DNA of 64,000 bases from Bacillus mycoides (GCF_018742245.1 NZ_CP036132.1:367001-431000), one strand, 5' to 3'. Positions 52,051-61,832 are shown, counted from the first letter of the stretch. Made by a program: numbers and translations. Notes: a model not told the origin generated them from the letters alone.

Positions 52051-53715
52051 ATGAAGAAAACATGGTGGAAAGAAGCAGTTGCTTATCAAATTTATCCACG
52101 TAGCTTTATGGATTCAAATGGTGATGGTATTGGAGATTTACAAGGTATTATTGCAAAACTGGATTATTTAAAAGATTTAGGTATAGATGTAATTTGGATT
52201 TGTCCAATGTATAAGTCACCTAATGATGATAATGGTTATGATATTAGTGATTATCAAGACATTATGGATGAGTTTGGTACAATGGCAGATTTTGATGCTT
52301 TACTAGATGAAGTTCATAAGCGTGATATGAAGCTTATTATTGATTTAGTTATTAATCATACAAGTGATGAACATCCATGGTTTATTGAATCGCGTTCATC
52401 TAAAGACAATCCGAAGCGTGATTGGTATATTTGGCATGATGGTAAAGATGGTGCGGAACCAAACAACTGGGAAAGTATTTTTAATGGTTCGGCATGGGAA
52501 TACGATGAAGTAACAGGACAATATTATTTACATTTATTCTCACGTAAACAACCAGATTTAAACTGGGAGAATAAAGAAGTTCGCGAAGTATTATACGATA
52601 CGGTTAATTGGTGGCTTGATAAAGGAATTGATGGTTTCCGTGTGGATGCGATCAGTCATATTAAGAAAGAAGATGACCTCAAGGATATGCCAAATCCAAA
52701 AGAATTAAAATATGTGCCATCTTTTGATAAACATATGAATGTGGATGGTATTCAACCTTTATTAGAAGAGTTAAAAGAAAATACATTTTCTAAGTACGAT
52801 ATTATGACTGTTGGTGAAGCTAATGGCGTTAAAATTGAAGATGCTGAGCTTTGGGTTGGAGAAGAGCAAGGTAAATTCAATATGGTATTCCAGTTCGAGC
52901 ATTTAAGCTTATGGGATGCAGAAAAGAAGAAAGATCTTGATGTTGTAGGGTTGAAAAAGGTATTAACGAAATGGCAAAAAGGATTAGAAAATAAAGGATG
53001 GAATGCTTTATACATTGAGAATCACGATAAACCACGTATCGTTTCAACGTGGGGAGATGATAAACAATATTGGCGTGAAAGTGCAACAGCTCTAGGAGCG
53101 ATGTATTTCTTTATGCACGGTACACCATTTATTTATCAAGGACAAGAAATTGGTATGACAAATGTTCAGTTACCAAATATTGAAGATTACGATGATGTAG
53201 CAATTAAAAATTTATATCGCGAGAAAATTGCAGAGGGCGTATCACATCAAGATATGATGGAAATTATATGGGCTTCTTGCCGCGATAATTCACGTACACC
53301 TATGCAGTGGAACGATGAGATGAATGCTGGTTTCACAACAAGTACACCTTGGTTTGGCATGAATCCAAATTACAAAGAAATTAATGTTGAAAAGCAAAAA
53401 AATGAAGAAAAGTCTATTTTCAATTTCTATAAGAAAATGATTGCCTTGAAAAAAGAGCACGATGTATTGAACTACGGTACGTACGATTTACTTTTAGAAG
53501 ATGATCCACAAATTTATGCGTATACACGTACGTTACAGGATGAAAAAGTCATTGTAATTAGTAATATCTCAAAAGAGGAAGCTGTGTATAATGAGAGTTT
53601 ATTTGCATTAGAACGCAAACGTTTGCTTTTAAATAACTATGAAGTTGCGGAACATGAACAAATAACTACAATCACGTTAAAACCTTATGAAGCAAGGGTT
53701 TATCGCATTTTATAA
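52051..53715 (+). CDS. Alpha-glucosidase / oligo-1,6-glucosidase (GH13)
   Basis: A 554-residue intracellular GH13 enzyme of the MalL/TreA group, hydrolysing alpha-glucosides or their phosphates after uptake. Catalytic triad: nucleophile Asp in GFRVDAISHI (about 199), acid/base Glu in TVGEANG (about 256) and Asp in IENHDKPRI (about 325). The start YQIYPRSFMDSNGDGIGDL is family-standard. The open frame begins seven codons upstream, but AAAGGAGAG suits ATG 52051. The downstream PTS gene suggests the substrate is taken up phosphorylated (trehalose-6-P, maltose-6-P or isomaltose-6-P); MalL-type activity on unphosphorylated sugar is also possible. Confidence 0.9.
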   Translation: MKKTWWKEAVAYQIYPRSFMDSNGDGIGDLQGIIAKLDYLKDLGIDVIWICPMYKSPNDDNGYDISDYQDIMDEFGTMADFDALLDEVHKRDMKLIIDLVINHTSDEHPWFIESRSSKDNPKRDWYIWHDGKDGAEPNNWESIFNGSAWEYDEVTGQYYLHLFSRKQPDLNWENKEVREVLYDTVNWWLDKGIDGFRVDAISHIKKEDDLKDMPNPKELKYVPSFDKHMNVDGIQPLLEELKENTFSKYDIMTVGEANGVKIEDAELWVGEEQGKFNMVFQFEHLSLWDAEKKKDLDVVGLKKVLTKWQKGLENKGWNALYIENHDKPRIVSTWGDDKQYWRESATALGAMYFFMHGTPFIYQGQEIGMTNVQLPNIEDYDDVAIKNLYREKIAEGVSHQDMMEIIWASCRDNSRTPMQWNDEMNAGFTTSTPWFGMNPNYKEINVEKQKNEEKSIFNFYKKMIALKKEHDVLNYGTYDLLLEDDPQIYAYTRTLQDEKVIVISNISKEEAVYNESLFALERKRLLLNNYEVAEHEQITTITLKPYEARVYRIL

Positions 53716-53723
53716 TGAAAAAG

Positions 53724-53747
53724 GATGCTCCTTGAGCATCTTTTTTT
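53724..53747 (+). terminator. Terminator of the glucosidase gene
   Basis: GATGCTC/GAGCATC stem with a CTT loop, then seven T. It separates the glucosidase from the PTS gene, which has its own operators. Confidence 0.88.
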
Positions 53748-53776
53748 ATGAAAAAAAATAAATTTCTATTGCAATG

Positions 53777-53790
53777 TGAAAACGCTTTTA
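53777..53790 (+). promoter_or_regulatory. LacI/CcpA-type operator 3 upstream of the PTS gene
   Basis: TGAAAACGCTTTTA matches the first ten positions of a cre site well and deviates at the end. Confidence 0.55.
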
Positions 53791-53804
53791 TTAAAATAGA
53801 TTTA

Positions 53805-53818
53805 TGAAAACGGTTGCG
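53805..53818 (+). promoter_or_regulatory. LacI/CcpA-type operator 4 upstream of the PTS gene
   Basis: TGAAAACGGTTGCG shares the GAAAACRNTTGC core with operators 1 and 2. Two operators precede each of the two transcription units, suggesting one common repressor. Confidence 0.6.
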
Positions 53819-53916
53819 TAAAGAGGAGAAGTAACATAAGGAATCGTTTTCATAAGAGAAACAGAAATTATAATTTAAATCATTATGTTGTTATAAATAA
53901 AGGGGAGGAAGAACAG

Positions 53917-55554
53917 ATGAAAATTACGTCTTTTGATTTTTGGCAAAAGTTCGGGAAGGCATTATTAGTTGTTGTAGCTGTAATGCCAGCAGCGGGCTTA
54001 ATGATTTCGATCGGTAAGTTAATTGGGATGTCTGCTGGGGATATTAACGCAGTTCATACAATTGCTCGAGTAATGGAAGACATCGGTTGGGCAATTATTA
54101 CAAATCTACACATTTTATTCGCAGTAGCAATTGGGGGATCTTGGGCGAAGGATCGCGCAGGTGGTGCATTTGCAGCACTATTAGCATTCGTCTTAACAAA
54201 CAGAATTACAGGAGCTATCTTTGGCGTAAACGCTCAAATGTTAGCGGATTCAAAAGCGACAGTTTCTTCATCATTAGCAGGTGATTTACTTGTAAAAGAT
54301 TATTTCACTTCTGTACTTGGTGCACCAGCATTAAACATGGGAGTGTTCGTAGGGATTATCACAGGTTTCTTAGGAGCTACTTTATATAACAAATACTACA
54401 ATTATAATAAACTGCCACAGGCACTAGCATTCTTTAATGGAAAACGATTCGTACCATTCGTTGTAATTGTATGGTCTACAGTCACTGCGATTGTATTATC
54501 ACTTGTATGGCCATTTATCCAAAGTGGATTAAATGAATTTGGTCGCTGGATTGCAGCATCTAAAGACAGTGCACCAGTTGTTGCACCGTTTGTATACGGA
54601 ACGTTAGAACGTTTATTATTACCGTTTGGATTACATCATATGTTAACGATTCCGATGAACTACACAGAGCTAGGCGGAACATATACGATGTTAACTGGTT
54701 CAAAAGTTGGACAAATTGTAGCAGGACAAGATCCATTATGGCTTGCATGGATTACAGATTTAAATAACTTATTAGCAAATGGAGATACGAAAGCATATAA
54801 CGACTTATTAAATAACGTTGTACCAGCTCGTTTCAAAGCTGGACAAGTTATCGGCTCAACAGCAGCGTTAATGGGGATTGCATTTGCGATGTTCCGTAAT
54901 GTTGATAAAGAAAAACGTGCAAAATATAAACCAATGTTCTTATCAGCTGCATTAGCAGTATTCTTAACAGGTGTAACAGAACCAATTGAATTCATGTTCA
55001 TGTTTATTGCACCAGTATTATATGTTGTGTATGCAATTACAACAGGACTTGCATTTGCATTAGCAGATTTAATTGATTTACGTGTTCATGCATTTGGATT
55101 TATTGAGTTAATTACACGTACACCAATGATGGTCAATGCAGGATTAACAAGAGACCTAATTAACTTTGTCATTGTTTCATTAGTATTCTTCGGTCTTAAC
55201 TTTACGTTATTCAATTTCTTAATTAAAAAATTCAATTTACCAACACCAGGGCGTGCAGGTAACTATATTGATAATGAAGATGAGTCATCAGAAGGAACAG
55301 GAAATGTACAAGACGGTTCATTAGCAACAAAAGTTATTGATTTATTGGGCGGAAAAGATAATATTGCTGACGTAGATGCTTGTATGACACGTTTACGTGT
55401 AACAGTAAAAGATTTAGATGTTGTTGCACCAGAAGCAAAATGGAAACAAAATGGTGCTTTAGGACTTATTGTTAAAGATAAAGGTGTACAAGCCGTATAT
55501 GGCCCGAAAGCTGACGTATTAAAGTCAGACATTCAAGATATGTTAGGTGCGTAA
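53917..55554 (+). CDS. PTS system EIICB component, glucose/maltose (alpha-glucoside) type
   Basis: A 545-residue membrane permease of the PTS glucose superfamily. The EIIC domain (about 1-440) starts FWQKFGKALLVVVAVMPAAGLMISIGKL and includes the substrate segment FGLHHMLTIPMNYTELGGTY and GVTEPIEFMFMF. A linker leads to EIIB (about 465-545) with the phosphorylated Cys in DVDACMTRLRVTV (about 489). There is no EIIA domain, so EIIA comes from another protein. B. subtilis MalP (maltose) is the nearest model. GGGAGGA precedes ATG 53917. With the glucosidase it forms an alpha-glucoside uptake and cleavage locus. Confidence 0.9.
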   Translation: MKITSFDFWQKFGKALLVVVAVMPAAGLMISIGKLIGMSAGDINAVHTIARVMEDIGWAIITNLHILFAVAIGGSWAKDRAGGAFAALLAFVLTNRITGAIFGVNAQMLADSKATVSSSLAGDLLVKDYFTSVLGAPALNMGVFVGIITGFLGATLYNKYYNYNKLPQALAFFNGKRFVPFVVIVWSTVTAIVLSLVWPFIQSGLNEFGRWIAASKDSAPVVAPFVYGTLERLLLPFGLHHMLTIPMNYTELGGTYTMLTGSKVGQIVAGQDPLWLAWITDLNNLLANGDTKAYNDLLNNVVPARFKAGQVIGSTAALMGIAFAMFRNVDKEKRAKYKPMFLSAALAVFLTGVTEPIEFMFMFIAPVLYVVYAITTGLAFALADLIDLRVHAFGFIELITRTPMMVNAGLTRDLINFVIVSLVFFGLNFTLFNFLIKKFNLPTPGRAGNYIDNEDESSEGTGNVQDGSLATKVIDLLGGKDNIADVDACMTRLRVTVKDLDVVAPEAKWKQNGALGLIVKDKGVQAVYGPKADVLKSDIQDMLGA

Positions 55555-55558
55555 TAAT

Positions 55559-56350
55559 ATGAAATTGCTAACTTTAAATTGTCACTCTTGGCAAGAAGAG
55601 AATCAAATTGAAAAAATAAAGTATCTTGCTAAAGCAATTCAAGAAGAAGATTATGATGTGATCGCATTGCAAGAAGTAAGTCAGTCTATACAAGCTGAAA
55701 ATGTATGCGGTAACAAGAAAAAAGATAATTTTGGACTTTTACTGCTAGAAGAGTTAAGAGCATTAAATGTAAAAGAATACAATATTATTTGGGATTTCTC
55801 TCATATTGGATATGATGTGTACGAAGAAGGATTAGCAATTATAACAAAGCACAACATTGTAAAGGAAGATACGTTCTTTGTCTCAGAAAATAAGGATACA
55901 ACGTATTGGAAAACACGCAAAATTGTAAGTGCAACAATTGCTTATAATGATAAGAATATAACGTTTTATTCTTGCCATCTCGGTTGGTGGAATGATGAAG
56001 AAGAATCATTCAAAGACCAAGTTGATCGTTTAATGGAGCGTGTAAATAGCAATGAACTTTCCTTCTTAATGGGTGATTTTAATAACAATGCTCGTTTGGA
56101 AGGAGAGGGTTATGAGTATACGATGCAAAAAGGTTTATATGACACATATGAACTAGCGATAGAGAAGGATGAAGGAACAACTGTCCAAGGAGAGATTGCT
56201 GGTTGGGATGAAAATAAACAAAACTTACGAATCGACCTAATATTAAGCAATCAAAGTAAAACAGTTAATTCTTCAAAAGTCATTTTTAATGGAACAAATC
56301 GAAATGTAATTTCTGATCATTTCGGTGTAGAAGTACAATTAGATATATAA
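55559..56350 (+). CDS. Endonuclease/exonuclease/phosphatase-family hydrolase
   Basis: A 263-residue EEP-fold protein. Motifs: LTLNCHSWQEE (metal Asn), VIALQEVS (catalytic Glu), HLGWWNDEE (His), MGDFNNNA (Asp/Asn) and ISDHFGVEV (final His). These set the metal and catalytic residues of DNase I/ExoIII/inositol phosphatase-like enzymes; without an N-terminal signal it is cytosolic. It starts 4 bases after the PTS stop, so it is in the same transcript; a nuclease role does not fit that place well, and a sugar-phosphate or phosphodiester substrate is my inference. Alternative start GTG 55547 overlaps the PTS end. Confidence 0.83.
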   Translation: MKLLTLNCHSWQEENQIEKIKYLAKAIQEEDYDVIALQEVSQSIQAENVCGNKKKDNFGLLLLEELRALNVKEYNIIWDFSHIGYDVYEEGLAIITKHNIVKEDTFFVSENKDTTYWKTRKIVSATIAYNDKNITFYSCHLGWWNDEEESFKDQVDRLMERVNSNELSFLMGDFNNNARLEGEGYEYTMQKGLYDTYELAIEKDEGTTVQGEIAGWDENKQNLRIDLILSNQSKTVNSSKVIFNGTNRNVISDHFGVEVQLDI

Positions 56351-56357
56351 TAGAAGA

Positions 56358-56394
56358 AACCCTCACAGATAATGAAAAGCTGGGAGGGTTTTTT
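56358..56394 (+). terminator. Terminator 1 of the alpha-glucoside operon
   Basis: AACCCTCACAG pairs with CTGGGAGGGTT (one mismatch), then TTTT. Confidence 0.8.
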
Positions 56395-56400
56395 GATAAA

Positions 56401-56437
56401 TACAAGTATTCCCAAGAGAAAATACTTGTATTTTTTA
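56401..56437 (+). terminator. Terminator 2 of the alpha-glucoside operon
   Basis: TACAAGTATT pairs with AATACTTGTA around a 10-base loop, then TTTTTTATG. Tandem to terminator 1. Confidence 0.75.
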
Positions 56438-56507
56438 TGACATTTCCTATATATTTGTTATTATTGAATGTAAAACTAATTTGGTCATTTTGTATGCATA
56501 CTTTTTT

Positions 56508-56529
56508 TACTTCGTTATATAATGAAGTA
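56508..56529 (+). promoter_or_regulatory. Palindromic operator-like site upstream of the YhgE-like gene
   Basis: TACTTCGTTA and TAATGAAGTA form a 22-base near-perfect palindrome with one mismatched pair, overlapping the -10-like TATAAT at 56518-56523. TetR-family repressors often control such genes in Firmicutes (YhgD/YhgE in B. subtilis), but none is in this window. Confidence 0.5.
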
Positions 56530-56655
56530 AGTGAAATATTTAATGGGAAAAATAGTATGTTTTCGTTTAATCCACGATGTAGAAAGTGATATAATTGCAA
56601 AATGTATGTATCATTTTCTAAAGAAAGAAAAATATATAATTAGGTGATTGCTTAT

Positions 56656-59601
56656 ATGAAACAGATTTGGCGTATTTATAAGACAGATTTACGGAATGTA
56701 GCCAAACATTGGGCTGCAATTGTTATTGTTTTAGGATTAATGATTTTACCATCGTTATATGCATGGTTTAACATCAAAGCTTCTTGGGATCCTTACGGAA
56801 ATACGAAAGGAATCCAGATTGCAGTTTCTAACCAAGATGTTGGATCAAATTTAAGAGGGAAAGATATTAACATCGGGAAAGAAATTGTAGATTCACTTAA
56901 GAAGGACAAAAATTTCGGGTGGAAGTTTGTTGATGAAAAGCAAGCAATTTATGGAGTAGAGCGTGGAGATTATTCCGCAAGTATTACTATTCCAAAAGAT
57001 TTTTCTGAAAAGATTGCAACAGTCTTGAATGAAAATCCACAGAAGCCGGAAATTGATTACTATGTAAATGAAAAGGTGAATGCCATTGCACCGAAGATTA
57101 CAGCTAAAGGTGCATCGGGTCTTACAGAAGAGGTTAGTAAAAACTTTGTTAAAACAGCAAACGGTGAGATTTTTAAAATCTTTAATGACCTTGGAATCGA
57201 TTTAGAAACTAACTTACCAAGTATTGAGAAGGTCAAGGATCTTGTATTTAAGTTAGAAGCGCAGTTCCCAGAAATGAATACACTTGTGGATAAGGCATTA
57301 GATGATGCGACTCGAGCAGAAGATGTTGTGAAAGTAGCACAGAAAGAGTTGCCAGTTGTAGAAAGTGTTATTAATGATGGGCAAGAAGCGTTAGGGAATT
57401 TAGATAAATTCTTTGCGAGAAATGATGAAACATTGAAACGTGCTCCAGGAACTATTAAGAATAATTTAATTGTAATGCAAAAAGGTTTAGATGGTGCGGC
57501 GGCAATTACGGATTACTTAAAAAATCCGGCATTTGATTTTAATCTGACACTTCCAGATCCAGCTAAATTACCAGAGTTACCTAATATAACTATTCCACAA
57601 ATACCAACGCTTCCAGAGTTACCGCAAGTGAATGGTGAGGGATATAAAAATATTGCTACAAATATTGATCAAACTGTAAACAATGTTTTCAATTCTACTC
57701 GTGTTGGAACGGCATATGTGAAAAGTGTTATGGATGGGCTTCAAAATAAGGGCGTGGACCCAACTGTAGCTCAGAAAAATGTTCAGGATGCTTCAAAACT
57801 TCTCCAAGACCGTATTGATAGTGTTTCATATTTAATTGATTTCTTTACAACTTTTAAAGAATCAGCTTCAACGGACTTTGGTAAGCAGTTCTTTGGAAAC
57901 AGAGCGGAAAGTCTAAAAGTGCTTAAAAATTCTATGGTGGATGCTAACAATAGAGTTAAGCATGTAGGGGATTTAATTAGTTCTGGTCAAGAAGTTAAAC
58001 AAGATGTACGAGATGCTGTAAATCAAAAATTAGATGCAGTAAATAATTTAGTAAATCAAGCTGAAAAAGACTATAATGCAACATTTGTAGCTGACTTTGA
58101 AAAAGCAGTAAGCACAGCTGAACAATTGAAAAATAAGGCTGAAAATGTACAAGGAGATGCTCAGCAGCTAAGAGGCAATTTAAATCAAGATATAAACAAA
58201 GCTAATGAGATATTAAACAATGGTAGAGAGAACTATGATCAGGCTGTAACGGATTATGCAAAACTAAAAACTAATCTTGAAAAAGCAACAGCAGACTTAA
58301 GTAACAAAGGCGTTAATGGATTAGATTCCACAAAAGTAGCCTTAAATGATTTAAATGGACAGTTCCAAGCAGGATGGAATTTAGTTAACGATATGATTCC
58401 GGTTATGGAAAGTACAAATAAAGTTTTGGCCGATGTGAATAGTGGTAAAAATCTTAATGGCACAATTGCTAAGTTAAATAAGGCAAAAGATGGTTTGCAA
58501 AAAGGAATGGATTTAACTGATAAAGGAATTGACGCTATTAATAAAGGTCAAAAACCAGCAGCAGATGTTATTGAAAGTATTAATCAAGTATCTAAAAGTG
58601 TTTCAGGACAAATAGGTGACATCTTAGCTAATTACGATTCAGAAATTGTTCCAAACTTTAACGCAGCAATTGCTCGTACAAAAGAGATGTCTAAAAATAC
58701 ATCTCAAATTTTAGGCGAGGCAGATAAGAAGCTTCCAGATGTGAAAAAATTACTTGAAGACTCATCAAAAGGCTTAGTAGATGGTCAAAAGAAAATTGCA
58801 GATATTAAAGCTGAAATGCCAGCTACTGAGAAAAAGATTAAAGAATTAGCAGATAAAATTCGTGATTTTGAATCAGAAGAGGATATAAAAGACATCATTC
58901 GTTTATTGAAAAACGATGTTGAAAAGCAAAGTGATTACTTTGCGAATCCAGTAAATTTAAAAGAGAATAAATTATTTGCGATGCCGAACTACGGTTCAGC
59001 AATGTCACCATTCTATACAGTGCTTGCATTATGGGTAGGCGCATTATTAATGGTTTCATTATTAACAGTGGAAGTACACGAAGAAGGCGCGAATTATAAG
59101 AGCCATGAAATATACTTCGGACGTTTATTAACATTCTTAACGATAGGTCTTTCACAAGCGTTTATCGTATCGATGGGGGATATATTCCTACTCGGTACGT
59201 ACGTAGTCGATAAGTTTTGGTTTGTGTTATTTAGTTTATTTATTGGGGGAGTATTTGTTTGTATCGTGTACTCACTCGTTTCTATTTTCGGAAACGTTGG
59301 GAAATCGATGGCGATTATTTTACTTGTACTACAAGTAGCAGGATCGGGTGGTACGTTCCCAATTCAAATGACACCACCGTTCTTCCAAGCACTGTATCCG
59401 TTCTTACCGTTCACATATGCTATTAGTGCAATTCGTGAAACAGTAGGTGGAATGCTTTGGGATATAGTAACTAGAGATTTGCTTGTGTTAAGTGCTTTCG
59501 TAGTAATCATGGTTGTGGCTGCATTATTACTGAAAAAACCAATTAACAAATCAAGTGAAAAGTTTGTTGAGAACGCAAAAGGAAGTAAAATTATTCATTA
59601 A
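56656..59601 (+). CDS. YhgE/Pip-family membrane protein with long coiled extracellular region
   Basis: A 981-residue protein of the YhgE/Pip family (phage-infection protein of Lactococcus; EsaA-related). One N-terminal membrane helix (WAAIVIVLGLMILPSLYAW) is followed by the YhgE N domain, then an extracellular coiled region of about 600 residues with LNDLN/VKNVQ-type heptads, and five or six C-terminal helices in an ABC-2-type permease domain. B. subtilis YhgE is only about 775 residues, so this copy has a longer coiled region. TAGGTGA lies 8 bases before ATG 56656; GTG 56644 is inside that ribosome site. Monocistronic, palindromic operator upstream. Function unresolved; EsaA-like export role is possible. 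Confidence 0.87.
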   Translation: MKQIWRIYKTDLRNVAKHWAAIVIVLGLMILPSLYAWFNIKASWDPYGNTKGIQIAVSNQDVGSNLRGKDINIGKEIVDSLKKDKNFGWKFVDEKQAIYGVERGDYSASITIPKDFSEKIATVLNENPQKPEIDYYVNEKVNAIAPKITAKGASGLTEEVSKNFVKTANGEIFKIFNDLGIDLETNLPSIEKVKDLVFKLEAQFPEMNTLVDKALDDATRAEDVVKVAQKELPVVESVINDGQEALGNLDKFFARNDETLKRAPGTIKNNLIVMQKGLDGAAAITDYLKNPAFDFNLTLPDPAKLPELPNITIPQIPTLPELPQVNGEGYKNIATNIDQTVNNVFNSTRVGTAYVKSVMDGLQNKGVDPTVAQKNVQDASKLLQDRIDSVSYLIDFFTTFKESASTDFGKQFFGNRAESLKVLKNSMVDANNRVKHVGDLISSGQEVKQDVRDAVNQKLDAVNNLVNQAEKDYNATFVADFEKAVSTAEQLKNKAENVQGDAQQLRGNLNQDINKANEILNNGRENYDQAVTDYAKLKTNLEKATADLSNKGVNGLDSTKVALNDLNGQFQAGWNLVNDMIPVMESTNKVLADVNSGKNLNGTIAKLNKAKDGLQKGMDLTDKGIDAINKGQKPAADVIESINQVSKSVSGQIGDILANYDSEIVPNFNAAIARTKEMSKNTSQILGEADKKLPDVKKLLEDSSKGLVDGQKKIADIKAEMPATEKKIKELADKIRDFESEEDIKDIIRLLKNDVEKQSDYFANPVNLKENKLFAMPNYGSAMSPFYTVLALWVGALLMVSLLTVEVHEEGANYKSHEIYFGRLLTFLTIGLSQAFIVSMGDIFLLGTYVVDKFWFVLFSLFIGGVFVCIVYSLVSIFGNVGKSMAIILLVLQVAGSGGTFPIQMTPPFFQALYPFLPFTYAISAIRETVGGMLWDIVTRDLLVLSAFVVIMVVAALLLKKPINKSSEKFVENAKGSKIIH

Positions 59602-59605
59602 AAAT

Positions 59606-59641
59606 AAAAGGTTCCTACCGATAGTGGTAGGAACCTTTTTG
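59606..59641. terminator. Bidirectional terminator
   Basis: AAAAGGTTCCTACC and GGTAGGAACCTTTT form an exact 14-pair stem with a 6-base loop. Confidence 0.93.
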
Positions 59642-59642
59642 T

Positions 59643-61832
59643 TTAGTCAAATTTTAATTTCTTTAATGCTTCTGCGAATGGATTGTTTAATGGTTCTTCT
59701 TCTTTGTTCTGTTGTTTCATATATTTTTGGACGTCACGTTTATCAGCTTTGCTGCCGGATTCTTTTTTACGTCTTTCTTGGAAGGTAGAAAGTTTCTCAC
59801 GATAGCCACATTTACATGCGAAAATTTGGCCCGCTCCTTCACCACGAAGTTCTAGTTTCTTTTTACACTGAGGACAGCGTGCGTTTGTAGTGCGGGATAC
59901 ATTTTTACGGTGACCACATTCGCGGTCTTGGCATACAAGCATTTTACCTTTTTTACCGTTTACTTCTAACATTGGTTTACCACAGTCTGGACAAGACTTC
60001 GTTGAAATGTTGTCGTGCTTATATTTTTTATCGCTTGATTTAATTTCAGTAACAATTTCCTTCGTATAGTTCTTCATTTCTGAAATGAATACTTCTTTCT
60101 TTAACTTTCCTTTAGCGATAGCTTCTAACTTTTGCTCCCATTCACCAGTTAGTGTAGGAGATTTCAGTTCTTCTGGCACTAAATCAAGTAACTGACGGCC
60201 TTTTGAAGTAATATGAATATCTTTACCACGTTTTTCAAGTAAGAACGAATTGAATAACTTGTCGATAATATCAGCACGTGTAGCTACAGTACCTAATCCA
60301 CCAGTTGATTTTAATGTATCAGCAAGTTGTTTGTTTTGCGTATCCATGTATTTTGTTGGGTTTTCCATCGCTGAAAGTAATGTTGCTTCATTAAAACGTG
60401 CAGGTGCTTTCGTTTGACCTGATGTTTGGACAATTAGTTTTACGTTTAATGTGTCGCCTTTTTCGATGCGAGGTAAGATTTGTTCTTTTACATCATCGAT
60501 TGCATCATCATCTTCAAATCGATTTTCATAAACCTCTTTCCAACCAGCATGTAAAATCGTTTTTCCTCGTGCGATGAACGTTTCGTCACCAATTTTCGTG
60601 CGCAATGTTAGTTGTTCATATTCAAAGACCGGGAATAAAACAGCTAAGAAACGTTTTACAACTAAGTCATAAATTTTACGTTCTTTATCGGTGAAAGCTG
60701 AGAAGTTTACATAGCTCTCTGTTGGAATAATTGCGTGATGATCACTTACTTTACTATCATCAACAAATGATTTATTAGATTTTACAGGTTTCTGCAATAC
60801 TTTATGTGCTAAAGGACGGTATTCTCCAACTCCACAAGCCTTCAGACGCTCTGGAAGTGTTCCGACAATATCAGATGAAATATAGCGTGAATCTGTACGA
60901 GGGTACGTTAAAACTTTATGCTGTTCATATAATTTTTGCATAATGTTTAATGTTTCTTTCGCAGAGTAACCAAATATTTTATTCGCATCACGTTGTAGCT
61001 CAGTTAAATCGTAAAGACCAGGAGCGAACGATTTCTTTTGTTTTTTATCAATGTCTACAACAGTAGCGTTTTGCTTACTAATTTTGTTCACGATTGCATC
61101 AGTTTTTTCTTTATTAAAGCTACGGCTATTTCCTTTTGTATCTTGCCAAGTTAGCTTTAATCTCTCAGCTGTTTGAGCTTCGATACCATAGTAAGTTTGA
61201 GCTTTGAAATGTTTGATTTCATCTTCACGGCTTGCAATCATGGCTACAGTAGGTGTTTGAACACGACCACAATTTAGTTGGGCATTAAAGCGGGTAGTTA
61301 ATGCTCGAGTCGCATTAAGCCCGATATACCAGTCAGCCTCTGAACGTGCGACAGCCGAAGCATATAGATTTTCATATGCTTTTCCTGGTTTTAAATTTGC
61401 GAAGCCATCTTTAATTGCTTTATCGGTAACAGATGAAATCCATAGACGTTTAATCGGTTTCTGCATTTTAACTTTATCGATAATCCAGCGTGCGACCAAC
61501 TCTCCCTCACGACCGGCGTCAGTAGCTATAATGATTTCATTTACATCTTTTCTAATAAGCTGACTTTTCACAGCGTTAAACTGTTTCCCTGTTTGTTTAA
61601 TAACTGTTAATTTCAAACGCTCCGGTAGCATCGGTAAATCTTCTAAATTCCAATTTTTATATTTCACATCATAGCTTTCTGGATCAGCTAATGTAACGAG
61701 ATGACCTAAAGCCCAAGTTACAATATATTTACTACCTTCAAGATAGCCGTTTCCTTTTTTATCACATTTCAGTACACGCGCGATATCACGTGCAACAGAA
61801 GGTTTTTCAGCAATTACAATACTTTTTGCCAT
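59643..61832 (-). CDS. topB: DNA topoisomerase III
   Basis: A 729-residue type IA topoisomerase for decatenation. Toprim domain at the N-terminus (EKPSVARDIARVL; metal Asp/Glu in IIATDAGREGELVARWI), the active-site Tyr in YPRTDSRYISSD (about 312), and the C-terminal zinc-ribbon pair: CPDCGKPM...CQDRECGH and CPQCKKKLEL...CKCGY. The bacterial TopB length is about 650 in E. coli and 727-730 in Bacillus. ATG 61832 has AAGGAG upstream. Some B. cereus-group strains carry a second topB elsewhere (plasmid or ICE); this chromosomal copy has no conjugation gene around. Confidence 0.95.
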   Translation of the reverse strand: MAKSIVIAEKPSVARDIARVLKCDKKGNGYLEGSKYIVTWALGHLVTLADPESYDVKYKNWNLEDLPMLPERLKLTVIKQTGKQFNAVKSQLIRKDVNEIIIATDAGREGELVARWIIDKVKMQKPIKRLWISSVTDKAIKDGFANLKPGKAYENLYASAVARSEADWYIGLNATRALTTRFNAQLNCGRVQTPTVAMIASREDEIKHFKAQTYYGIEAQTAERLKLTWQDTKGNSRSFNKEKTDAIVNKISKQNATVVDIDKKQKKSFAPGLYDLTELQRDANKIFGYSAKETLNIMQKLYEQHKVLTYPRTDSRYISSDIVGTLPERLKACGVGEYRPLAHKVLQKPVKSNKSFVDDSKVSDHHAIIPTESYVNFSAFTDKERKIYDLVVKRFLAVLFPVFEYEQLTLRTKIGDETFIARGKTILHAGWKEVYENRFEDDDAIDDVKEQILPRIEKGDTLNVKLIVQTSGQTKAPARFNEATLLSAMENPTKYMDTQNKQLADTLKSTGGLGTVATRADIIDKLFNSFLLEKRGKDIHITSKGRQLLDLVPEELKSPTLTGEWEQKLEAIAKGKLKKEVFISEMKNYTKEIVTEIKSSDKKYKHDNISTKSCPDCGKPMLEVNGKKGKMLVCQDRECGHRKNVSRTTNARCPQCKKKLELRGEGAGQIFACKCGYREKLSTFQERRKKESGSKADKRDVQKYMKQQNKEEEPLNNPFAEALKKLKFD

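Noticed and set aside
59555..59788. Plus-strand open frame running out of the YhgE-like gene into topB
   Set aside because: It reads through the bidirectional terminator and antisense to the zinc-ribbon end of topB.
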